A stretch of 64,000 nt of DNA from Paraburkholderia dinghuensis (GCF_003837865.1 NZ_RQIS01000008.1:1-64000); one strand, 5' to 3'; numbered from the stretch's first letter, positions 38,662 to 49,620 are shown. The notes: generated from the sequence alone by a model not told the origin. Numbers and translations: made by a program.

Positions 38662-40626
38662 ATGGTCTCGACCCCCACCACCCCCGCGACGCCAGCCGAA
38701 CAGTTCGCCGCCGCACTCGACGCCCACCGCGCAGGACGTCTCGACGAAGCGCAAGCCATCTATCGCGACATCCTCGCGCTCGATCCAGCCCACACGGACG
38801 CGCTGCACTATTACGGCGTCGCGCGCCATCAACTCGGCGACCACGAAGGCGCGCTCGCGCTGATGGACAGCGCCCTGCAGCTCGCCAGCGACAACGCGAT
38901 CCTGTGGAGCAATCGCGGCCTCGCCGTACGCGCGCTTGGCCGCACCAGCTACGCGATCCGCTGCCTGCGCGAGGCGCTGCGCCTCGAACCCGGCTTTGCC
39001 GACGCACACAACAATCTCGGCATCACCCTGCAGGAGACGGGCGCCGACGAAGAGGCACTCGACCACTACCGCATGGCGCTCACACTCGATCCCGCGTTCG
39101 TGAATGCGCGCGTGAACGCGGGCATCGCGCTGGTAAAGCTCGGCCGTCCCGACGAAGCGCTCGCGCACTACCGCGAAGCGCTCGCGCAGGCCCCCCACGA
39201 CACTGACGTCCACTTCAACCTCGGAAACGCGTACCTCGCGCGCGGTGACTACGACGCAGCCATCGAGCGCCTTCGCGTCGTAGTCGGGCAGCGCCCTGCG
39301 CATGCGGATGCGTGGGCGAATCTCGGCACCGCGCTCGGCCGGGCGGGCGACTACCGCGGCGCGGAGGCATGCTACCGCGAGGCGGTGGCGCTCAAGCCAA
39401 ACGCGGCGAACCTCGTGTCGCTTGGCGCGTCGCTCGGTGCGCAGGGACGCAACGACGAGGAAGCGCCGTACTATCGCCGCGCACTCGAACTCGACCCCGA
39501 GCAAGCCGACGCCCGCCAGAACCTCGTCTGGCTCATGCTCAAGCGCGGCGAGTACCGCGAGGGCTGGGCGGAGTATGCGAAACGCTGGCGCGCGTGCGAC
39601 TACTCGTCGTTCGACATCGAGGGCCTGCACGAGTGGCGCGGCGAACCGCTCGATGGCAAGCGCGTACTGCTCATACACGAGCAGGGTTTCGGCGACCAGA
39701 TCCAGTTCGTCCGCTATGCAACGATGCTGCACGCGCGAGGCGCAACCGTGGATGTGTGCAGTACGCCTCCAGTGCTACGGCTGGCGCAGAGTGTGCGCGG
39801 CGTGCGACGCGCGTGGACGGGCGAGCCCGAAGGCGACTACGACTTCTGGGTCTACATGATGAGCATGCCGTCGTGCGTAGGCACCGAGCTCGACACGATT
39901 CCCGCCGAGGTGCCTTACCTCTTCGCACGCCCCGCGGACATCGAAGCCTGGCGGCCGCGCGTGCAGGCCGCGATGTTCGACGGGTTATCGCGTGCGGCAG
40001 CATCCGTATCGCGCCACGCGACGGAAGCAGCGCGGAGGACATCGCCGACGCGCGCAGGCACGAAGCCGCGCAAGCCGGCCGGCCACCGCAATGTGGGCCT
40101 CGTCTGGGCGGGCAACCCCGGCTTCTACAATGACCACAACCGCTCGGTGGCGCTCGCGGACTTGCGCCCGGTCCTCGAAAGCGAGCGGATCACATGGTTC
40201 TCCCTGCAGAAGGGCGACGCGGCGCGCGCGCAGATCGCGTCCCTCGGCGGCGAAATCGTCATCCACGACTTCAGCACCGATCTGCACGACTTCGCAGATA
40301 CCGCCGCGCTCATCATGAATCTCGATCTCGTGATTGCGGTCGATACGGCTGTCGCGCATCTGGCGGGCGCGCTCGGCAAGCCGGTGTGGATCCTCGTGCC
40401 CGTGAATGGCGAATGGCGCTGGCTGGAAAAGCGCGCGGACTCGCCGTGGTATCCCACGGCGCGGCTCTTCCGTCAGCACGCGCTCGGCGACTGGCGCGGC
40501 GCGATCGAATCACTACGCGACGCGCTCGGCGAAAAGCCAAAGCGAACGCCGAAAACCGCCGATGCGAAGAAGACATCGCGGACCAAAACGAAAGAGGAAA
40601 ACGGCGCGCCGGACACCGCCGCCTAA
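38662..40626 (+). CDS. TPR protein with glycosyltransferase-like C-terminal domain
   Basis: A 654-aa protein. Residues 8-290 hold about eight tetratricopeptide repeats of the 34-residue kind (for example ALRLEPGFADAHNNLGITLQ). Residues 330-625 resemble a glycosyltransferase 9/41-like fold: LLIHEQGFGDQIQFVRYATML, then NVGLVWAGNPGFYNDHNRSV and LDLVIAVDTAVAHLAGALGK. Between them is a basic Ala/Arg/Thr-rich insert (residues 445-475). The C-terminal 30 residues are Lys-rich. Such proteins may modify proteins or surface glycans, but the acceptor is unknown. No signal peptide; probably cytoplasmic. Confidence 0.85.
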   Translation: MVSTPTTPATPAEQFAAALDAHRAGRLDEAQAIYRDILALDPAHTDALHYYGVARHQLGDHEGALALMDSALQLASDNAILWSNRGLAVRALGRTSYAIRCLREALRLEPGFADAHNNLGITLQETGADEEALDHYRMALTLDPAFVNARVNAGIALVKLGRPDEALAHYREALAQAPHDTDVHFNLGNAYLARGDYDAAIERLRVVVGQRPAHADAWANLGTALGRAGDYRGAEACYREAVALKPNAANLVSLGASLGAQGRNDEEAPYYRRALELDPEQADARQNLVWLMLKRGEYREGWAEYAKRWRACDYSSFDIEGLHEWRGEPLDGKRVLLIHEQGFGDQIQFVRYATMLHARGATVDVCSTPPVLRLAQSVRGVRRAWTGEPEGDYDFWVYMMSMPSCVGTELDTIPAEVPYLFARPADIEAWRPRVQAAMFDGLSRAAASVSRHATEAARRTSPTRAGTKPRKPAGHRNVGLVWAGNPGFYNDHNRSVALADLRPVLESERITWFSLQKGDAARAQIASLGGEIVIHDFSTDLHDFADTAALIMNLDLVIAVDTAVAHLAGALGKPVWILVPVNGEWRWLEKRADSPWYPTARLFRQHALGDWRGAIESLRDALGEKPKRTPKTADAKKTSRTKTKEENGAPDTAA

Positions 40627-40640
40627 CCAGCCAGATAACG

Positions 40641-40656
40641 GGCGGCGAAAGCCGCC
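40641..40656. terminator. Hairpin between convergent genes
   Basis: GGCGGC-GAAA-GCCGCC, a stable stem with a GAAA tetraloop, lies between the TPR gene and the convergent GumN gene. It lacks a T-tract, so its termination activity is uncertain. Confidence 0.4.
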
Positions 40657-40672
40657 ACCTCGAAACCGCCGT

Positions 40673-41948
40673 TCACGCCGGATCGACAGTGAAGCCACGC
40701 TGGCGCAGCAGCGCCAGTACGCCTTTCGGCCCGCCCAGGTGCAGCGCGCCGATCGCGACAAACAACGGCTTGTTGGGTGCGGCGATCTGCAACATACGCG
40801 CGACGAAGCGGCGGTTGCGCTCGTAGACGATGCGGTTATCGACCGAATCCGATACCCGCTTATCCCGCGCGAGTTTTTCCGAACGCGCGGTGTCCCACGC
40901 GGCGATCGCATCGGCATCGCCCACGCGCCACAGATGCTGCAGCGCCTTCACGTCCGCAACGTTCTGGGCCTCAGGCTGCGCGAGATCCTGCGCCAGCATT
41001 TCGCGCTGCTGAGCAAGCGTAAGGCTCGTGAATGCGCGCATCTGTTCGCCGAGTGTCTCCAGCCCGACGATGCGCCGCCCCTTCAGCCGCAGAAACACGT
41101 TCTGCAATTGCGCCTCGGTGCCGTATTCGGTCTGCAGGCCCGCGCTCAGCGAATCGTAGGTCTCGACGAGCAGCGAAGCGAGCCACGGCCGCATCCGGCG
41201 GATTTCGGCGAGCGCATCGGGATTGCCGCGCATGCGCGCCGCGAGCTTCTGCCACAGGGAATCCGACAACAGTTGCGGCAAGCATGGCCGCTCACACACT
41301 CCGTACTTCGAAACGTCGTCCTGCGAGACGAGCAGATCGTCGGGCGAGAGTTCGAGGGCGAGCGTCGGCGACGCGTTGAGCGCCGCGAGTATCGACTGTC
41401 GAAACGGCTGGTTCGGCGGATAGTCGGCGGGGTCGCCCACGTGCAGCGTGCCGAGCAGGTAGATCGTGGTCGTGCCGTGCGTGGCGACGTAGAACGGCAT
41501 GCGTGCCGGTTGCATGCGCACAGGACCGCCTGCGGTCGTGCCCGAGGCATAGCTCGGCACGGCGGGTGGCGCGTGGAAGCCGGGCAGGCCTGCACCGGTT
41601 GACGGACCGCCCGGCACCGGGACCGCCGGCCGGGCGCCCGGCGTATTGGCAGCGGCTCCCGCCGCGAACGCGGCGGGTACGAAGGTACGCGATTGCGGCG
41701 ACACGCCGCGGATGAAACGAAACGTCGGGAACGTCGAAAAGGTCGAAGCGATGGGCGGCGAGGCGTTGCCATCGGACGCAGGGCGCGCGCTCAGCGCGAG
41801 CCGCAGCGGCCGGTCGAGCGATGGACCGAGGGCGACCGCCAGCGCGAGCAACGCGCCCGCGGCCCCCCGCCCCACAACACGCAATTTCGAAACGGCGCGA
41901 CGGCCGCCTTCACTCAGGCGGCGCGTAAAACGACGCGCCGCCGTCGCT

Positions 41949-41956
<8 letters not shown>
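40673..41956 (-). CDS. TraB/GumN (TIKI-like) family metalloprotease
   Basis: A 427-aa protein. Residues 21-45 are hydrophobic and may be a signal or anchor. Residues 60-150 are a Pro/Ala/Gly-rich linker. The GumN domain follows, with the first metal motif GTLHVG (His172) in TIYLLGTLHVGDPADYP and the second at the end in AIGALHLGGPKGV (His near 406). Relatives include the TIKI metalloproteases that cleave N-terminal peptides. Its start overlaps the end of dppF by 8 bp, so it is the last, translationally linked gene of the dipeptide operon. The substrate is unknown. Confidence 0.85.
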
Positions 41957-42967
<1,011 letters not shown>

Positions 42968-42971
<4 letters not shown>

Positions 42972-44020
42972 TGCGCGCCTCCATGTGTCGGGTTGGCCGC
43001 GCGATTGTGTGCATCGTGCGCATCATGCGGATCGCGCATGTCGTGCAGATTGAGCGGCTTGATGCAGCGGACCTGCGTAACGACGTCGAAGCCCGGCACC
43101 TTGTCGAGCGCAGGACGCGCCTTCATGCAATCGTCCACCACATACTTGCAGCGCGGCGCGAAGAGACAGCCGCGCGGACGGTCGTCGCGTCCCGGCACCA
43201 TGCCCGGCAGCGCGGCGAGCCGCACGGCGCCCCGGTTGTGCTCGGGGATGGCGGCAAGCAGCGCCTCGGTGTACGGGTGATGCGGCTTCGCGAAGATATC
43301 GGGCACACGGTTCGTCTCGATGATTTCGCCCGCGTACATGACGGCCACGCGTTGCGCGACCTCGGACACCACAGCGAGATCGTGCGAGATCAGCACGAGC
43401 GCCATGCCGCGCTCCTTCTGCAAGCGCACGAGCAGTTCCATGATCTGCGCCTGGATCGTGACGTCGAGCGCCGTGGTGGGCTCGTCGGCGATCAGGAGCT
43501 TCGGGTTGCACGCCACGGCCATCGCGATCATCACGCGCTGGTTCATGCCGCCCGACATCTGGTGCGGGAAGTTGCCGATGCGATTCTTTGCGTCGGGGAT
43601 GCCCACCTGATCGAGCAGTTCGAGCGCGCGCTTTTCGAGTGCCGCGCCACGCAGGCCCTCGTGCAGCTTCAGCACTTCCTTGATCTGATAACCGACGGTG
43701 TAGCTCGGATTCAGACTCGTAAGCGCGTCCTGGAACACCATCGCGATTTCGTTGCCCACGATCTTGCGGCGCTGCCTGCCGCTCGCGTTGAGCAGGTCGC
43801 GGCCATCGAACGTGATCGAATCGGCGGTGACTTTCCCGGGCGCATCGATGAGGCCCATCAGCGCCATCATCGTCACGCTCTTGCCTGAGCCCGATTCGCC
43901 GACGATGCCGAGCACCTCGCCCGGCGCCACCGAGAGATTCACGCGGTCCACGGCGGGCAGGCCGCCGAAGTTCACCGCCAGATTGCGGATGGTCAGCAAG
44001 TCTTTTGTCTGATTGTTCAT
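42968..44020 (-). CDS. dppD: Dipeptide ABC transporter ATP-binding protein DppD
   Basis: A 350-aa ATPase that pairs with DppF. Walker A is [11 protein letters not shown] (about residues 40-50), the signature [14 protein letters not shown] and Walker [15 protein letters not shown]. The C-terminal [19 protein letters not shown] is the conserved peptide-transporter motif. Starts 1 bp after dppC ends. Confidence 0.93.
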
Positions 44021-44021
44021 G

Positions 44022-44942
44022 TCAGGCCATCCTCTTCAGCTTGGGATCGAGCGCGTCGCGCAGCCCGTCGCCGAGCAGGTTGATCGCGAGCACCGAAATG
44101 AGGATGGACAGGCCCGGCATCGTGACGATCCACCAGGCGCTGTCGATGTAATCGCGCGCCGAGGCGAGCATCGCGCCCCACTCGGCGGCGGGCGGCTGCA
44201 CGCCGAGGCCGAGGAAGCCGAGCGCGGCGGCATCGAGAATCGCCGACGAGAAACCGAGCGTCGCCTGCACGATGAGCGGCGCCGTGCAGTTGGGCAGCAC
44301 CTGCGAGAACATCAGACGCAGCGTGCCCGCACCGGCCACGCGCGACGCTGTTACGTACTCCTTGTGCAATTCGCCGATCGCCGAGCCGCGTGTGAGACGC
44401 ACGTAGCCCGGAAGCGCGACGATGGCGATCGCGAGCATCGTGTTGGTGAGACCGGGGCCGATGATCGCGACCACGGCCACCGCGAGCAAGAGCGAAGGCA
44501 GCGCGAGCAGCACGTCCATGAGACGCATGATCGGCGTGTCGGCCCATTTGTCGAAGAACGCGGCGACGAGGCCGAGCACGACGCCCGGAATCAGCGCGAG
44601 CACGACCGAGACGCAGCCGATCCACAGCGACAGCCGCGCGCCGTACATCAGGCGGGAGAGGATGTCGCGGCCGGCTTCGTCGGTGCCGAGAATGAATTGC
44701 CAGTTGCCGCCGTCGAGCCAGGCGGGCGGGATTTTCACGTTATCGCGATACTGTTCGATGGGGCTATGCGGCGCGATCAAAGGCGCGAAGATCGCGACGA
44801 CGATCAGCACGAGCACGATGACGCCAGCCGTAACAGCGCCTTTGTTGCGCGAGAAGTTCGCCCAGAATTCGCGCAGCACGAGAGCGCGACCCGAGGGCGG
44901 CGTAACCGCCTGGGGCGCGGTGTTCTGAATGTCAGCCATCAC
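44022..44942 (-). CDS. dppC: Dipeptide ABC transporter permease DppC
   Basis: A 306-aa inner-membrane permease with about six helices. The cytoplasmic N-terminus leads to [19 protein letters not shown]. The EAA loop reads [20 protein letters not shown] near residue 205. The start has two consecutive ATGs; a GGAGG site is 4 bp before the first and 7 bp before the second (44939), so the second may be used. Confidence 0.93.
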   Translation of the reverse strand: MMADIQNTAPQAVTPPSGRALVLREFWANFSRNKGAVTAGVIVLVLIVVAIFAPLIAPHSPIEQYRDNVKIPPAWLDGGNWQFILGTDEAGRDILSRLMYGARLSLWIGCVSVVLALIPGVVLGLVAAFFDKWADTPIMRLMDVLLALPSLLLAVAVVAIIGPGLTNTMLAIAIVALPGYVRLTRGSAIGELHKEYVTASRVAGAGTLRLMFSQVLPNCTAPLIVQATLGFSSAILDAAALGFLGLGVQPPAAEWGAMLASARDYIDSAWWIVTMPGLSILISVLAINLLGDGLRDALDPKLKRMA

Positions 44943-44990
44943 GCCTCCGAATGTCGTGGGTTGTGTTGTGAAAAGCGTTTCATGACGTGC

Positions 44991-46004
44991 TTACCTCGTG
45001 TGACGGATGCGCGGATTCAGCACGCCGTACAGCAGATCGACGACCAGATTCACGACGATCACGAGGGTCGCGATCATGAGAATGCCGCCCTGCACGACCG
45101 GATAATCGCGGCGGCTGATCGCATCGATTAGCCATTTGCCGACGCCGGGCCACGAGAACAGCGTTTCGGTGAGCACTGCGCCCGCGAGCAGCGTGCCGAC
45201 CTGCAGGCCGATCACAGTGACGACGGGAATCAGCGCGTTGCGCAGCGCGTGCACGACGATCACACGCAGCGGAGAGAGGCCCTTCGCGCGCGCGGTGCGG
45301 ATATAGTCCTCGCGCAGCACTTCGAGCATCGACGAGCGCGTCATGCGCGCAATCACCGCGAGCGGAATCGTGCCGAGCACGATGGCGGGCAGGATCAGGT
45401 GGCTCACAGCGGACCTGAACGAGCCTTCATCGGTGCCGGGCAGAAGCGAATCGATCAGCATGAAGCCGGTGACGCGCGGAATGTCGTACTCGACGGCAAG
45501 GCGCCCCGACACGGGCGTCCAGCCGAGCTTCGACGAGAACACCATGATGAGGATGAGGCCCCACCAGAAGATCGGCATCGAGTAGCCGGTGAGCGCGGTG
45601 CCCATCACGCCGTGATCGACGACAGTGCCGCGCCTGAGCGCCGCGAACACGCCGGCGGGCAGCCCGATCGCGAGCGCGAAGATCAACGCGCAGATCGAGA
45701 GTTCTACGGTGGCGGGAAAGCGCGCGAGAAACTCGCCCATCACGCTGGTGTTGGTGATGATCGAGGTGCCGAGATTGCCACGCACAGCGTGGGCAACGTA
45801 GTGGAAATACTGTAACGGCAGCGGTTCGTCGAGACCGAGGCGATGCATCGCTTCGGCGTGCATCTGCGGATCGACGCCGCGCTCGCCCATCATCACTTCG
45901 ATGGGGTCGCCGGGAATCAGGTGAATGAGCGCGAACGCAAGGACGGTGATGCCGATGAACGTCGGTATCACCATGCCGATGCGGCGCAATACAAAGCGGA
46001 ACAT
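44991..46004 (-). CDS. dppB: Dipeptide ABC transporter permease DppB
   Basis: A 337-aa permease. The N-terminus MFRFVLRRIGMVIPTFIGIT and LIHLIPGDPIEVMMGERG are typical of DppB. The EAA loop is YIRTARAKGLSPLRVIVVHA near residue 236, and RDYPVVQGGILMIATLVIVV ends the transmembrane part. It lies between dppA, 139 bp upstream with a hairpin, and dppC. Confidence 0.95.
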   Translation of the reverse strand: MFRFVLRRIGMVIPTFIGITVLAFALIHLIPGDPIEVMMGERGVDPQMHAEAMHRLGLDEPLPLQYFHYVAHAVRGNLGTSIITNTSVMGEFLARFPATVELSICALIFALAIGLPAGVFAALRRGTVVDHGVMGTALTGYSMPIFWWGLILIMVFSSKLGWTPVSGRLAVEYDIPRVTGFMLIDSLLPGTDEGSFRSAVSHLILPAIVLGTIPLAVIARMTRSSMLEVLREDYIRTARAKGLSPLRVIVVHALRNALIPVVTVIGLQVGTLLAGAVLTETLFSWPGVGKWLIDAISRRDYPVVQGGILMIATLVIVVNLVVDLLYGVLNPRIRHTR

Positions 46005-46037
46005 GGTTTGTTCCCCGAAAGCATGAGAATGAAATGC

Positions 46038-46072
46038 AACCGGCGACGGGGGCTCGTGACCCCGGTCGCCGG
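46038..46072 (-). other. Intercistronic hairpin between dppA and dppB
   Basis: CCGGCGACGGGG and CCCCGGTCGCCGG pair with a single bulged G around a short loop. On the minus strand it is followed by a T-rich stretch (TTGCATTTCATTCTC). It probably acts as a partial terminator or 3' stabiliser that raises dppA over the membrane genes, as in many binding-protein operons. Confidence 0.55.
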
Positions 46073-46143
46073 ACCTGATTCGACCAGTCTTCTAGAATAC
46101 CGTCAAACTGAGCGAATGAACCGTACAGGTTACCCGATCAACA

Positions 46144-47778
46144 TTACTGCATGCCAACGCCATCGAAGCGCGCGTAGCCGAGCGGTTCGATACGCATGTC
46201 GGTCACCTTCTTGCTGACCGGCTGATAGACGGTCGAGTGAGCGATCGGCGAGAACGGCAGTTGCTGCGCGAAGATCTGCTGCGCTTGCACATAGAACTTC
46301 GTGCGCTGCGCCTGATCGGACGTCGTACGGCCCTTCTGGATCAGATCGTCGAACGGCTTGTAGCACCACTTGCCGAAGTTGTTGCCGTTGACGGCCTCGC
46401 AGCCGAGCAGCGTGCCGAGCCAGTTGTCGGGGTCGCCGTTGTCGCCGGTCCAGCCGATCAGCATCGCGTCGTCTTCGCCCGCGTGCGCGCGCTTGATGTA
46501 CTCGCCCCACTCATACGTCGTGATCTTCGCCTTCACGCCGATCTTCGCCCAGTCGGCCTGGATCATCTCGGCCATCAGACGCGCGTTCGGGTTGTACGGA
46601 CGCTGCACGGGCATCGCCCAGAGCGTGATCTCGAAGCCGTTGGCCTGACCCGCCTTCGCGAGCAGCGCCTTCGCCTTTTCCGGATCGTACGCGTTCCCCT
46701 TCAGCGTCTTGTCGAAGGACCATTGCGTCGGCGGCATCGGGTTCGTCGCGAGCTGGCCCGCGCCCTGGTACACCGAGTCGATGATCGCCTTCTTGTTGAT
46801 CGCCATGTCGAGTGCGTGGCGCACATCGACGTTATCGAGCGGCTTGTGCGTGACGTTATACGACAGGTAGCCGAGGTTGAAGCCCGGCTGCGACGGCATC
46901 GCGATGTTCGGCTCGGCCTTCAGCGGGGCGATGTCCGCGGGACGCGGATAGCTCATCACCTGGCACTCGTCGCGCTTGATCTTCTGCACGCGCACGCTTG
47001 CGTCCGGCGTGATCGAGAAGATCAGCTTCGAGATCTTCACGACGCCCGGCTTCCAGTAGTCGGGGTTGCCGTCGAAGCGGATCGTCGCGTCCTTCGTGTA
47101 GCTCCTGAAGATGAACGGACCTGTGCCGGCCGGGAACTGGTTGATGTCGGCGGCCTTGCCGGCTTTCAGCAGTTGATCCGCGTATTCAGCCGAGAGGATC
47201 GACGCGAATTCCATCGCCATGTTCTGGATGAACGGCGCGTTCGGCTCGTTCAGAGTGAACTTGACCGTATACGGATCGACCTTCTCGACCTTGGCGATCA
47301 GCTTGTCGAGACCCATGTCGGTGAAATACGGGAACGACACCGGGTAGGCCTTGCGGAACGGCTGGTTCGGATCCAGCATGCGCTGGAACGAGAAAACGAC
47401 GTCGTCGGCGTTGAATTCGCGCGTCGGCTTGAAGTACGCCGTGGTCTGGAACTTCACGCCATGACGCAGATGGAACGTGTAGGTCTTGCCGTCGGCGGAA
47501 ACGTCCCACGACTGCGCGAGGCCCGGTTCCACCTTCGTGCCGCCGCGCTCGAATTCGACGAGGCGGTTGTAGACGGTGAACGTGTTGGCGGTGAAGTCGG
47601 TGCCGGTCGTGTACTGCGACGGGTCGAAACCGGCGGGGCTGCCTTCCGAGCAATAGACGAGCGTCTTGTTCGGGATGCTGCTGGCCGCGTTTGCGAGTGA
47701 GGCGCCAACGAGCGTTGTCGCGGCGATTGCGGCGAGCGAGGTCAGCCGTGCTGCACGCAACATTTTGTTTTCTTTCAT
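46144..47778 (-). CDS. dppA: Periplasmic dipeptide-binding protein DppA
   Basis: A 544-aa extracytoplasmic solute-binding protein, family 5. The signal peptide is residues 1-31 (LTSLAAIAATTLVGASLANA). The mature part starts ASSIPNKTLVYCSEGSPAGF, with GTDFTANTFTVYNRLVEFE shortly after, as in DppA. The ATG at 47776-47778 has a GGAGAGA site; the upstream extension of the frame is not coding. It is first in dppABCDF. Confidence 0.95.
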   Translation of the reverse strand: MKENKMLRAARLTSLAAIAATTLVGASLANAASSIPNKTLVYCSEGSPAGFDPSQYTTGTDFTANTFTVYNRLVEFERGGTKVEPGLAQSWDVSADGKTYTFHLRHGVKFQTTAYFKPTREFNADDVVFSFQRMLDPNQPFRKAYPVSFPYFTDMGLDKLIAKVEKVDPYTVKFTLNEPNAPFIQNMAMEFASILSAEYADQLLKAGKAADINQFPAGTGPFIFRSYTKDATIRFDGNPDYWKPGVVKISKLIFSITPDASVRVQKIKRDECQVMSYPRPADIAPLKAEPNIAMPSQPGFNLGYLSYNVTHKPLDNVDVRHALDMAINKKAIIDSVYQGAGQLATNPMPPTQWSFDKTLKGNAYDPEKAKALLAKAGQANGFEITLWAMPVQRPYNPNARLMAEMIQADWAKIGVKAKITTYEWGEYIKRAHAGEDDAMLIGWTGDNGDPDNWLGTLLGCEAVNGNNFGKWCYKPFDDLIQKGRTTSDQAQRTKFYVQAQQIFAQQLPFSPIAHSTVYQPVSKKVTDMRIEPLGYARFDGVGMQ

Positions 47779-48212
47779 GTTCTCTCCAGTTCGGTGCCGG
47801 CCGGAGCCAGCGTAGCGCGATCTTACAGAGCCGGGGGCGCCGTCACAAGCAAACGGCGGGCGGCTGTCGCTCGTGGAAAACGCCTGGTTGACAGGTCCCA
47901 GGCGAGCACCTTGGTCCGCCCGCGGCCGGGTTGCCACGGCCGCCTGATGCAATCCGGACCTACCTCCGAGTCCGGGCGCGGCACAAACTTAACGCGCCAA
48001 AACCTTTCGTGCAGCCCGGCGGGCCGGCCCGCGAGTCGATTTGGAACCGCCGCGGCTCAACGCCGCAGGCCCATCCGGAACGCACCGAGGCTCGCGATGT
48101 GGCCGTTGTGGATACAGGAGGACGACGCATCGGGCGCGATATTGCTCTGCCGATACGTTTGAAGATAGTCGAGGCGCGGCTGGAATCCAGCGAAACGCGC
48201 ACGCGATGAGAG
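47779..48212. other. dppA promoter region and 3' flank of metF
   Basis: Nearly 490 bp without genes separate dppA from metF. They hold the dppA 5' region and, at the metF side, an 18-bp inverted repeat whose outer arm starts at 48174. I cannot place a promoter with confidence. Confidence 0.4.
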
Positions 48213-48250
48213 GTGAAAGCCGGGCGCGGTTGGCTGGATTCCAGCCGCGC
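48174..48250. repeat. 18-bp perfect inverted repeat
   Basis: GCGCGGCTGGAATCCAGC at 48174-48191 is repeated inverted as GCTGGATTCCAGCCGCGC at 48233-48250, with 41 nt between. Each arm contains its own near-palindrome, TGGAATCCA or TGGATTCCA. The right arm is also part of the metF terminator stem, so two alternative folds are possible. Confidence 0.75.
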
Positions 48251-48254
48251 CCGG
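48213..48254 (-). terminator. Probable terminator of the ahcY-metF operon
   Basis: On the minus strand a 10-bp CCGGGCGCGG/CCGCGCCCGG stem with a 15-nt loop is followed by CTTTC. It is about 10 bp past the metF stop. The T-tract is short. Confidence 0.6.
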
Positions 48255-48264
48255 AAAGCGTGCG

Positions 48265-49095
48265 TCAGAAGCCCAGACGCTCGCAGATCGCCTTGGTCGC
48301 CGCACCGCCGTTGAGCGTGTAGAAGTGCAGCCCGGGCACGCCCGCATCGACGAGGCGGCGGCACAGGTCCGTCACCACGTCGAGGCCGAACGCGCGGATC
48401 GCCTCGCGGTCGTCGCCGAAGCTCTCGAGGCGCTTCGCGATCCAGCGCGGCACTTCCGCACCGCACATGTCGGAAAAGCGCATCAGCTGCGAGTAGTTCG
48501 TGATCGGCATGATGCCGGGCACGATCGGCACGTCCACGCCGAGCTTGCGGACGTCGTCGACGAAGCGGAAGTACGCGTCCGCGTTGAAGAAGTACTGCGT
48601 GATGGCCGAGTTGGCGCCGGCCTTTACCTTCTGCGCGAACGCCTCAAGGTCGTGACGCGGCGAGCGCGCCTGCGGATGGTACTCGGGATAGGCCGCCACT
48701 TCGATGTGGAACGCATCGCCGGTTTCCTTGCGGATGAACGCGACCAGCTCCGACGCATAGCGCAGCTCGCCCACGGCGCCCATGCCGGACGGCAGGTCGC
48801 CGCGCAGCGCGACGATGTGGCGGATGCCGTGCGACCGGTACTGCCCGAGGATGTCGCGCAGGCTCTCTTTCGACGAGCCGATGCACGAGAGGTGCGGCGC
48901 CGCTTCGATGCCTTCCTTCGCGATGTCGACGACAGTATCGAGCGTGCCCTGCTGCGTCGAGCCGCCCGCGCCGAACGTGACCGAGACGAACTTCGGCTTG
49001 AGCGTCGCGAGCTGGGCGCGGGTGGCGCGCAGCTTGTCGACGCCGTCCTGCGTCTTCGGCGGGAAAAATTCGAATGAAAGTTCGATGGGTTTCAT
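48265..49095 (-). CDS. metF: 5,10-methylenetetrahydrofolate reductase
   Basis: A 276-aa FAD enzyme that reduces methylene-THF to methyl-THF, the methyl donor for methionine synthesis. The N-terminus IELSFEFFPPKTQDGVDKL has the conserved catalytic Glu. SVTFGAGGSTQQGT near residue 38, ALRGDLPSGM near residue 95 and ITQYFFNADAYFRFVDDVRK near residue 172 are family landmarks. It is the third gene of the riboswitch-controlled methyl-cycle operon. Confidence 0.96.
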   Translation of the reverse strand: MKPIELSFEFFPPKTQDGVDKLRATRAQLATLKPKFVSVTFGAGGSTQQGTLDTVVDIAKEGIEAAPHLSCIGSSKESLRDILGQYRSHGIRHIVALRGDLPSGMGAVGELRYASELVAFIRKETGDAFHIEVAAYPEYHPQARSPRHDLEAFAQKVKAGANSAITQYFFNADAYFRFVDDVRKLGVDVPIVPGIMPITNYSQLMRFSDMCGAEVPRWIAKRLESFGDDREAIRAFGLDVVTDLCRRLVDAGVPGLHFYTLNGGAATKAICERLGF

Positions 49096-49120
49096 GTTGG
49101 GATGGTCCCGGCGTCGCGCA

Positions 49121-49474
49121 TCAAACGATGTTGCGGTGGCCGAAGATCAAGGCAGACAGGAGCCACGACACAATGCTGTACAGGATCGAGCCGAAGAACG
49201 CCGACCAGAAACCCGACACCTCGAAGCCCTTCAGCAGCGACGCCGCGAGCCAGAAGCACAGCGCATTCACGACGAGGATGAAGAGGCCGAGCGTGACGAT
49301 CGTGACGGGCAGCGTGAGCAGGATCAGCAGCGGACGCAGCACGGCGTTGATGAGCCCGAGCACGATGGCGACGATCAAGGCCGTGCCGAAGCTACGGATG
49401 TGAATCGACGGAACGAGCCAGGTGATGATCAGGAGGGCAAGCGCGTTGATCAGCCAGGTCAGCAGCACGGTCAT
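49121..49474 (-). CDS. Small four-helix membrane protein (phage-holin-4 family)
   Basis: A 117-aa protein with four hydrophobic segments (about residues 2-20, 27-47, 51-71 and 88-112). LRPLLILLTLPVTIVTLGLF is the signature of the PF04020-type family. The family name is historical; a lytic role is not implied. It lies between ahcY and metF in the same operon, an arrangement I recall from related genomes, so it may have a role tied to the methyl cycle or simply share expression. Confidence 0.85.
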   Translation of the reverse strand: MTVLLTWLINALALLIITWLVPSIHIRSFGTALIVAIVLGLINAVLRPLLILLTLPVTIVTLGLFILVVNALCFWLAASLLKGFEVSGFWSAFFGSILYSIVSWLLSALIFGHRNIV

Positions 49475-49500
49475 GGTAGCTCCTTTTTCTTGATGGAATG

Positions 49501-49537
49501 CCGCGTCCGGGTGGTTCGAAAAGACCTCCGGACGCGG
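49501..49537 (-). other. Hairpin between ahcY and the membrane-protein gene
   Basis: A perfect 10-bp stem, CCGCGTCCGG (49501-49510) with CCGGACGCGG (49528-49537), 17-nt loop, no T-tract. It lies in the 146-bp gap and could reduce read-through or protect the ahcY mRNA end. Confidence 0.5.
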
Positions 49538-49620
49538 TGCACAGCTTGCTCAAACACGGGCCTGTGGCAAGCGCGGCGGCCCGGCGATATGCCCCGAATA
49601 CCGCGCCGCGCGCCCAGTGC

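Noticed and set aside
38491..39732. Minus-strand open frame of 413 codons opposite the TPR gene
   Set aside because: Arg/Val/Glu-rich shadow of the TPR repeats without a ribosome site.
49121..49474. Phage lysis gene or prophage remnant suggested by the holin-like family name
   Set aside because: No other phage genes are near; the family is common on bacterial chromosomes and the gene sits in the ahcY-metF operon.
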